64,000 bases of DNA. Source: Bimastos eiseni (Eukaryota; Annelida; Clitellata; Crassiclitellata; Lumbricidae). Below the pieces are notes generated by a model, which saw nothing but the letters and a program-made list of their open reading frames with translations, did no database searches and was not told the DNA's origin. The translations under genes were made by a program, and so were the position numbers. Shown piece by piece: positions 56,095 to 64,000 of this stretch; position 1 is the stretch's first letter; each line of letters opens with the position of its first letter. Location of the stretch: the NCBI GenBank assembly GCA_959347315.1, contig OY365810.1, positions 9,643,647-9,707,646 of the forward strand, read 5' to 3'.

Positions 56095-56282
56095 GATGTC
56101 ATAAAGACGATGGCCTAACAATAATTTTGTCAACTTATCTATAAAAAAAACGGAGATGATGTTTCTTAAGACATCAATTCTGAAGATATTATAATCACCG
56201 TATAATCTTTTATTGAAACAAGAGATGAACTAAGCTCAGAAGTGTAAAGGTCACAGAGCTGATCTTCGTGTCAAAGGATCAG

Positions 56283-56350
56283 AGACGGCTTGCGATGGTG
56301 TAGTGGTAAACTGAGGGCTGCAGGTTCGAATCTGCTTCAAACCTAGGCAT
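56283..56350 (+). mobile_element. tRNA-derived SINE head
   Basis: GATGGTGTAGTGGTAAACTG resembles an A box and GGTTCGAATCTG a B box of RNA polymerase III promoters, about 30 bp apart. The stretch cannot form a good tRNA fold over its whole length, so a SINE head is more likely than a tRNA gene. Confidence 0.5.
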
Positions 56351-56499
56351 AGCGATCTTGAACATGTTACTCATCCATTACAATAGGTGAACAACTTGTC
56401 TGCGAGCAGGACAACGGGAAACTCACACGTCACCCCGGCTGGCATAAGAGCCAATGAACCTGCCGTCGGGCAGATTACTCATAAGAATAATGGTACTAA

Positions 56500-56514
56500 T
56501 AATTATTATAGGCC

Positions 56515-56562
<48 letters not shown>

Positions 56563-57110
56563 AATAATCTGGAGAGCTCTCCTGAATGCGGACATTCCGA
56601 GCTCAAGAGAACCACCGGGACTGATCCGCACCGATGGCAAGAGACCAGATGGCGCCACATTAATCCCATGGGCGAGAGGCAGACACCTAGCATGGGACGC
56701 TACAGCCATTCACACATGCGCATCCTCTTATGTGCATCTGACAGCATCAACAGCCGGTGGAGCAGCAGAACATGCCGCACAACGAAAGTGCATCAAGTAC
56801 TCATCCCTCCCCACCACAAATGATTTTGTGCCAGTGGCCATCGAATCACTGGGCCTCATAAACCGTACCGGAATGGAGTTTCTACAACAGCTGGGCCGCC
56901 TTATGACACAGGCAATGGGACCCTCGCGAAACAACTCATCTTTTTCAACGTCTGTCTATTTGTACACAACGTTTTAATGCAGTGGCATTCAGGGGCTCTT
57001 TCGTTCAGCCCGATGGGGACGAAAACCTTAAAGCACTGCTGTATTCTCATTGAACCTGAGGGACCATTTTCACAATAATAATAATGATGATGATGATGAT
57101 GATGATGATG

Positions 57111-57169
<59 letters not shown>

Positions 57170-57180
57170 CACCATTGGCC
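56500..57180 (+). mobile_element. LINE C-terminal fragment between AAT microsatellites
   Basis: (AAT)n at 56515-56562, then EPPGLIRTDGKRPDGATLIP, WARGRHLAWDATAIHTCASS, DFVPVAIESLGLINRTGMEF and LQQLGRLMTQAMG to a stop at 56977. This DGKRPDG...PW...WD block is a C-terminal signature of many marine-invertebrate LINEs. The copy closes with a long (GAT)n(AAT)n tail at 57080-57170. Confidence 0.75.
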
Positions 57181-57189
57181 TGCATTCTC

Positions 57190-60100
57190 GACTACATTTC
57201 AGCCATACCTCGATGTCTGATATTTTTCTGCATAATTATGGATATAGGTCAACCTGTAATCAAGATCGAATGCTTTAATCCAGATATGAAAAAACGGAGA
57301 AAATAAATAAAAAAACAGCAAAAAGGTTTTTCAAAATAATTAAAAAAACAAGAAAAAACAAAGGAAAACTTAAAAATATTTACATGCAGGCCTACTGCAT
57401 TTTAATATTGAAAAACTTGCTCACACAGTTCAATTTTAATCAGCAAACAACAACTTTCCTATCAAGCACTAATTAAACAATATTAATTTACAACAATTTT
57501 TCCTGTTTTCAGTTTTGTTTTAAAAAGCTTTTAGGAAATTAGAAATAAAATTGAAGAACTTGTTTTCTGTCACCACAAATAGGGTCCCGCTTGAAAAAAA
57601 AATAGTCATGCAATTGCAGTATCAGCCAACTTTTTGGAATCACGCTGCATCAAATCAGGCAAACGCATTTGTTTTGAAGTTTGAGACCACCGATATAAAA
57701 GATAAAAGACAGACTTAGTTAGAGAGACGGAGACGGAGAAAGAGATAGAATGTTGTTGATATTATAAATTTTATTCAGACGCTGATAAACGATGTAGGCT
57801 AGGACCTCGTGTGTTTCGGTTGACAGATGGGACATTACTGTCCTATTGAGGCTCATTAATCCGTTCGTCGTCGTGTTACTTTTATCTCTTAGACAAGCGC
57901 AGAAATGGCATCCAACGGTGACCTCCTACACAGTTCACAGACTTGGCTACGACAGACAACGTTGACAGCTAACACAGTCTGAAGGCAAGGAGCTGTTATA
58001 GGCTTGGAATATACAGGGACTTCTACATACAAGTCCGTGGATGCAGACTGCTTCCAATAATTCCTTGGGGGGGATAATAGTCAGTGATCTTGGGGAATAA
58101 TTTAATTAATTATTTTCTTTGTTTGGTCATAATTAATTAAATAATTCATTTTACAATTTAGTCTTGGTGCTACAGACCTACAAGAAGGGTCTTCTTTCAC
58201 GAGAATAATTGCTTGATAGAATCGAACATGCACATTACACCGGTAAGTAGATTGTAATGAACTTTCTAAGCCCATCACATGTAGGCCTACGGCAACTACT
58301 GTCGGTCATGAAGGTCTTGATAGAGAGCAAATTGTTGGTGACATAAGGCAGAAGAAGAAGTGTTAGCCGCAAGAAGGAAGCAAAGGTGTTGCTAGGTCAC
58401 TACATTGGTGTCAATTCCCTCTGAGTGATGTAGGCAAAACCTCTGTCCCAAGAATCAGAAAGGCAAGATATTCTCCCCTAAGACGCAAAAAATGTCCCAC
58501 CCCTACATGAAACTGAAGGCATTTGTCTCTGGACCCCCCAATCTGGACGCCCCTGGGTCACTACGTAGAAATGGACGACTACGGCCTTCCGTAACCAGCT
58601 CGGGCGACTCGTCAATGCCTATTGTTTTGGAGACAGCTCAGAAGCGCGGCTTTGTGAACTGATTCTTGATGATGGACAGAAGCAACCACATACATTGACT
58701 GGGTAGTGGGACAAGGTTAGATGGAGCTGGGAACATAACATAACCAGGATTTAAGGTGGTTCAATTTGACCTTTGCTGGTTAATAGCCCAATTTTCCAAG
58801 TTCCCTCTTAAATGCGGTTATAGTGTCCACTGAGACAGTAGGCTACTATCATCCAAACCATTCCACAAGTCTACAACTCTTCGATGAATCATTATAAAGG
58901 ATTAAGGACGAAGGATCAAGAATTAAATTCTGAAGTTTAATACATAAATTTTGATGGTCATCGCTTCAACCTTGTCATGCAATCAACAGTTTCGAGTTCA
59001 ACATGTTGGCATTGTAGCTGGCATGATCGGAGAATGATCACTTCATGCATCCATGTATATTAATTAAATTACTGTGCTTTAAAGTAACCTCTCCAAGTGT
59101 AACAATGTTACTTACAATAGTAGCGTTACTTTCTATTGTAAGTAACATTACTGTTGAATTTTGTTATGTAACATGACTATTGTCAATTTTATACAAGGCA
59201 ATGTCTGAAATTCTGAAAAGTCAAAAAGTATTACAAAAGTCGCTAATTATCTCTGAAATAATCTGCATTTAATCAGGAGTCCGTCATCCACTCCAAGGCC
59301 TGGTGGGGGAGATTTCTGCTCCCATCACCTTGGGGAGATAGAAGCCCCTGGGAATATATCACACTCGTTGACATTGCACACTTGTATTTGGGGTATAGCC
59401 TAAGCGTATAGAGCATATTAAGACGAAATAAAATTAAACAGAATAAAGCGAAAAGTGAATTAACCTTTTGCATATATGCTTTAATCTGTTGCTTTAACAA
59501 TTCGAATGAATCTGTTTTCTTATTTTGCCAGTAAACGGATTTCTGTATCGTCATTTGGCTCTTGGAAAAGTGCAGAACCAGAGCTTAGTATAGCGCTCGG
59601 TCATAAGGCTAGGCCAACGATTAGTGGAAAACGAAAGCAGAAAATTAAGACAATCTGGAACAATTGCTGCGAATTTAAAGCTATTTTATTGTAAAAATCT
59701 GGCATTACGCCTACATGCTTGTTGCTCCAGATCTTACCTCAAATTCTAGTTCAGGATTGTATCCGTGTAAATGTATAAAAGCAAGCGAAAATATAAAAAA
59801 ACTACGTCGTAGCCCAACATGTATAAACGTGGTTAGAAGCATACGCTGTGTCCTACGAGATCGATAACTGAATATTAATGAGCGATGGCGTCTGGCCTAG
59901 ACTTGCAGCTCAAGATCAATACTAGCCTTAGCCTGCTGCTCTGCGGTTATTAGCCAACGCCTCATGCACCTTGCACTATAGATTCATATGATAATAGCCT
60001 ACTGTGTATTTTCGCTGTATTATATCACTGTATTGTTGCACGGCACAAAAATTCGCCTGTGCTTTGGCTTAATAAGACTATGCCACAAGTGAGAGGCAAT

Positions 60101-60380
60101 CTTTGATATATAACCTGTTAGAGGCGGATAAGAACTTAGGTAAATGGTCGTAATTACAGTTACCCCTACAAAGTAAAGCCCATGAACTCAATTCACAACC
60201 GATAAAATGTTCAACTAATGCTCGCCTCTTTACTATCTGTTCCCAAGGTACAAAACCAAACAATGCGGACTGTATATCGGTTTGCGAAGTGACGTTCCAT
60301 ATACATGTAATTCACATCAACAAACGAATATTTATTATCATTACGTGGCGCGACATGAGAGGTTACTTCAATAACGTTTC
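57190..60380. other. No gene recognised
   Basis: AT-rich sequence with no supported exon. It contains a perfect 17-bp inverted repeat, AATGTTACTTACAATAG at 59104-59120 and its complement at 59133-59149. Confidence 0.5.
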
Positions 60381-60387
60381 AGTTAGG

Positions 60388-60390
<3 letters not shown>

Positions 60391-60460
<70 letters not shown>

Positions 60461-60590
60461 CACAGACACACACACACACACAGACAAACACACAGACAAA
60501 CACACAGACAAACACACAGACAAACACACACACACACAGACACACACACAGACAAACACACAGACAAACACACACACGCACCAGAAGTGT
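60391..60590. repeat. CA microsatellite with ACAGACAA variants
   Basis: (CA)n to 60452, then alternating CACACAGACAAACACACAGA blocks. Source of long but meaningless open frames. Confidence 0.95.
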
Positions 60591-60954
60591 AAAAATTTCT
60601 AAAAGTGGGGGCATAAAACTGATAATACTGCGCGGAACGCCAAAAAATTATTTGCCCTCACACTTTCTGAATGTTGCCGCCCCTTCCAAAATTTTTTTAA
60701 GGGGTCACAAATGATCTCAATAAAAGTCATCTTATCATGATAATCTACAGAAATAAAAACTGCATGATGTTTTTAAAGTATACACTATATTATGGTAATA
60801 TTTTGTACAATATACAGCAAATCTTCATGAGAATTATTCTTTTCCACCATTATGACGTTTGTAACAGGGCATGGGCTTGATGCCAAGTTACTTTCGATTT
60901 TAACTTGCCGTAAGACTTACAGAGACTGTGCCAATGGTCAGTAGACTGGCAGAT

Positions 60955-61640
60955 GCTATTCAGCACGAAAAAGTGTTATGTTAAGCTCATGGGAAAGAAA
61001 AATGAAAAATTTCAGTATGCAGTTGAACATAAGAGACTCAGAGGAAGAAATATATCAAGGAATGATCATACACAAGAGTGCAAAGCCATCAAGGCAATGT
61101 TCAAACGCAGCAAAAAAAGCAAAAAAGGTGTTAGGAATTATTATTAAAATAGCAATAGTCAGCAGAGAAAAAGAAATAATTCTCGAGTTATATAAAACAC
61201 CAGTCAGACCAAACCTTGCTTACTATGTACAAGCAGCATGAAATCCATACTTGAAACACGATATCGAGAAATTTGGATAAAATACAGAGGGAGCAATAAA
61301 AATGATAATGAAATTGTACACAAATCTAAAATATGAGGAGTGATTGAATATATATGGATTGACAACAATTGAGAGAAAAACAAGAGGTGACTTGATTGAA
61401 ACCTAAGAATAATGACAAGGAAGGACACACGTACTGCCGGCACAAAAGTTTTCCCATTTCCCGCTGACAATAAAACCAGATGACACAGATACAAGATATA
61501 TAAAAAACCAGCTGGTATATGGATGCAAAGAGTTTATAGTTCATGAGTGGTGAATGCATGGAATGATTTAAATGAAGAGACCGTTGCAATAGACTCATTC
61601 AAGTAGAGCCTTAAAAAACTTGGGTAATAGAAAGAACTTA
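60955..61640 (+). mobile_element. Decayed LINE reverse-transcriptase C-terminus
   Basis: In several frames: AKPSRQCSNAAKKAKKVLGI, ILELYKTPVRPNLAYYVQAA, NPYLKHDIEKFG, YGLTTIERKTRGDLIET, and VVNAWNDLNEETVAIDSFK near 61550-61610. This matches the widespread LINE block KQC..AAKKAN..LG..LYKSLVRPHLEYCVQAW. Stops and frameshifts throughout. Confidence 0.85.
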
Positions 61641-61955
61641 AAGAAATAATGAGAAAACAAAAGAAGAAAAGAAGTGTTCCTTACACAGATGCGATCTTCT
61701 GAACCGCTATAAGACACGCTGCGTTATATCATGTTGAGACTCATGTCAATGAACATGAATAAGTTATTTGGATCTAATTATTATTTTATATGCATGTATA
61801 GGGACATATCTGTAGCGCCTTCACGATTACTTGCGTAATTTGCAAGTTTTGTTTTCATATTTAATCAATGACTACAAACAACTATGATATGGCTATAAGA
61901 TGGTCGAGTACATTTGGCTGGTATACAAGGCTAATTTTATCTCATTAAGAATCTA

Positions 61956-62013
61956 CCTATTGAATTTTGACATTAGCGTTGTTATCGACAAACAAATGTC
62001 AAAATTCAATAGG
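61956..62013. repeat. Perfect 19-bp inverted repeat
   Basis: CCTATTGAATTTTGACATT (61956-61974) and its exact complement (61995-62013) with a 20-bp loop. Could be the core of a small foldback element or a hairpin; no coding context. Confidence 0.8.
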
Positions 62014-64000
62014 CTAATGGGATACAAAAAAATTCAGGTTTAGGTGGAAGAGCAGAACTTGAGCCAGCCTTGAGAGTGCCAGGTCAATGTCCAGGGACAT
62101 CATAGTCATCGGGACAACTATAGACTCGTAAATTAGATTCTCGGGGATACGGTTTCTGTCATATTTAGACGGTAACTGGAAGTCATGGGGCCACTATTGT
62201 AGACTCGGATGGTGAATGGAAGAAAGACTGATCGTGCACGAGACTTAACGTAGATCTACAGGTCGCCGCAGTCCTTTATAAGCCCTCTGCCTCCATCGCC
62301 AGGAAATCAGCTCCACGCAGGTCTTCTGTGCTAGAAACTTCTCATTATTGTGGAGTTGGCTACGAAGTGCATGTCCCAACAGAAATTTCCAATAAAATTT
62401 ATGCCGTGGGAGGGATATCCCAGATATGAACCCCGACTTCATGATTGCAGACCAGCCATGAAACCATTTCTTCAGGTAATGATGAATATTCTACTATAAG
62501 AAATTTTCTGTATTTTGGGTAGAAACAATGCGATACATCATAGATGAATGAATAACCAAGTATACATTACTCTCCCTTGCAAATGACAGTCTTTTGTACA
62601 TGCAATAAGCAAGAACAAATCGTATAAACAAACTTTGGACTGCTTGAAATTTTTTCACCCGCAATACCAATCATTAGTTATAAAAAGTGATTGGAGAAAC
62701 ATAAAAATCGAACATATTTGAGGAGCACGGGGGGGGAATGACCACCAAAACTGGAGAGGCGTTGACCCCCAGTTTTAAACTGGGGTCCGGTGCCCCTCTG
62801 CCCCCCGCCATGACACGCACGCACACACAAATACATACATACATACATATACATAGAGAGAGAGAAAACGCTGTAGTGCGGTGTGTGTGTCAACGGTGAA
62901 CATGATATGCATATTAGTATGTAATGTAATGTAATGTAGGCTACATCCTCAAATAATTCTTAGCGCCCACAAAGGCCACGTCATGGATACCAGCAGCTTA
63001 TTCGAAAAATAATGAGTATCGGAAATGAGTTTTGAGCAATCGAAGATGCAAAAGCTATAATCAGAAAAGGCTGCACTCATTGACCTCAGTTAATAGGAAT
63101 AACTATGTCCCTGAGACTCTTTCTCTTTTAAAATTTCAAATCTTTGCAGTGAACAAAGCAGAACTCTACTTAAATTCTAACTAAGATGGGAATAACTTAA
63201 ATCCAGAGCTGAAGCTTGTCACATTCAATTGACCAAAGCTTTTAAAAAGTAGCTAAGCTAAAAAAGGACGTTTATATTGATCCAGTATCGTTTCACTAAC
63301 AACGACGTCATTATTGTCGACAGTTTTCATACAGATAAACGTGTATAAACATGATTATACACGTATTATTTTTAATTACTATTTTTACTATTTTCATATG
63401 CGTTCAGCTTATTTCGTAGCCTGGTAGTGCTCAGATAACTGGGCAGTTTACTTAACGATACAGTTTGCTAAATACCTACATGAATTTTGGCATCAGTACG
63501 TACGTGCGTCAGCTGGTATGAGCATGAGTTTGTTCATGTAAAGTTGTAAACGCATCTGATAATTGCGATGTATTGTGGAGGCGTTGGTTTGGTCGGATGC
63601 ATTACGTGCAAGGAGCTTTGCATGGCCGCCGTAAAGTTAATTTCGACTCCTGCAATAACTAGTCATTGTCCTTTACTCCTGCTGTTCTTGTAGTCATCCT
63701 TTCCTTTGTCAGTTTGAAATTAAACGAAGATATCATGATATGTTACGTAACAAAGTTGGTTTTACTACGGTACCTTACCGTTGTTTAATGAATTGTAGGA
63801 TTAGCTGCGTCATAGCTCATTGATTGAGTCAGTTTGCTTCGACATGGACTGCTGGCCAAAGATTGCTGAAGACAGTGGTTCATGTAACATACTTGGATCG
63901 TGCTTATCATAACCTAATAAGTGGAAATTATTTCGATGATGCGCTTATAATTCGATGCTGACGTTATCACGACCAATTAGACAATTCATCGAAGTGCCGC
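62014..64000. other. No gene recognised
   Basis: A CATACATA/GAGAGAGA microsatellite lies at 62835-62870 and a TGTAATGTAATG run near 62922-62940. No domain or exon pattern is seen in the rest. Confidence 0.5.

Noticed and set aside
56283..56350. A functional tRNA gene
   Set aside because: A- and B-box words are present but no clean acceptor and anticodon stems can be drawn; a SINE head fits better.
60289..60714. 141-codon frame with His-Thr repeats and matching Cys-Val frames on the other strand
   Set aside because: It is a CA microsatellite read through; the flanks have no coding signal.

Overview
The window reads as animal nuclear DNA. It has split phase-1 exons with GT..AG borders, many decayed LINEs, DNA transposons and LTR relics, microsatellites, and a very frequent GTAGGCCTAC-type word. 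Together with foldback transposons built from 15-bp tandem repeats (the design of the sea-urchin TU family), this suggests a marine deuterostome, most likely an echinoderm. The species cannot be fixed from sequence alone.

The main content is a small cluster of immunoglobulin-superfamily (IgSF) receptor genes in divergent pairs. In the right half, gene B (minus, 48212 to 38490) reads signal peptide, V-type Ig, Cys-rich Ig, third Ig, transmembrane exon, short cytoplasmic exon, then one 857-nt exon coding an NHL-type beta-propeller. Gene D (plus, 49402 to 56094) starts 1.19 kb away head to head and reads signal peptide, V-type Ig, second Ig, transmembrane, and a 190-residue cytoplasmic tail with two ITIM-like and one ITSM-like tyrosine motifs. 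All internal exon joins are phase 1. In the left half the same arrangement is repeated in decayed form. Gene A (minus, 19828 to 18221) has the first three exons of the B type, with two Cys codons turned to TGA. Gene C (plus, 20624 to 25805) has the first three exons of the D type, with a frameshift. Locus E (plus, 10130 to 13285) has the transmembrane, cytoplasmic and NHL exons of the B type, in opposite orientation to A, as if an inversion had cut one A/E gene in two. An Ig-TM-NHL receptor is an unusual architecture, and it occurs twice here in the same exon order and phase.

Layout: 0-2.5 kb, two decayed LINE reverse transcriptases. 3.0-6.8 kb, an internally deleted Gypsy-type LTR retroelement with an RTE-like LINE inside it. 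8.2-9.5 kb, a foldback element. 9.6-13.3 kb, locus E. 13.6-14.8 kb, a composite foldback carrying a LINE endonuclease fragment. 15-17.6 kb, retroelement debris. 18.2-25.8 kb, the A/C pair. 27.2-30.6 kb, a complete Zator-like DNA transposon with 26-bp perfect terminal repeats and TTA duplications. 30.6-33.6 kb, minisatellites and a tandem duplication. 35.6-37.3 kb, a hAT element with a perfect 8-bp target duplication and a nested LINE. 38.5-56.1 kb, the B/D pair. 56.3-64 kb, SINE and LINE ends, microsatellites and sequence with no gene that I can see.

The working picture for the receptors is inference from architecture. Gene D would be an inhibitory-type surface receptor and gene B a surface receptor that places an NHL propeller in the cytoplasm. 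Their shared upstream region could co-regulate them. Several single-base lesions (a GGG run in B, a GGG run in C, poly-A runs in the transposase) could be true decay or homopolymer errors in the assembly.
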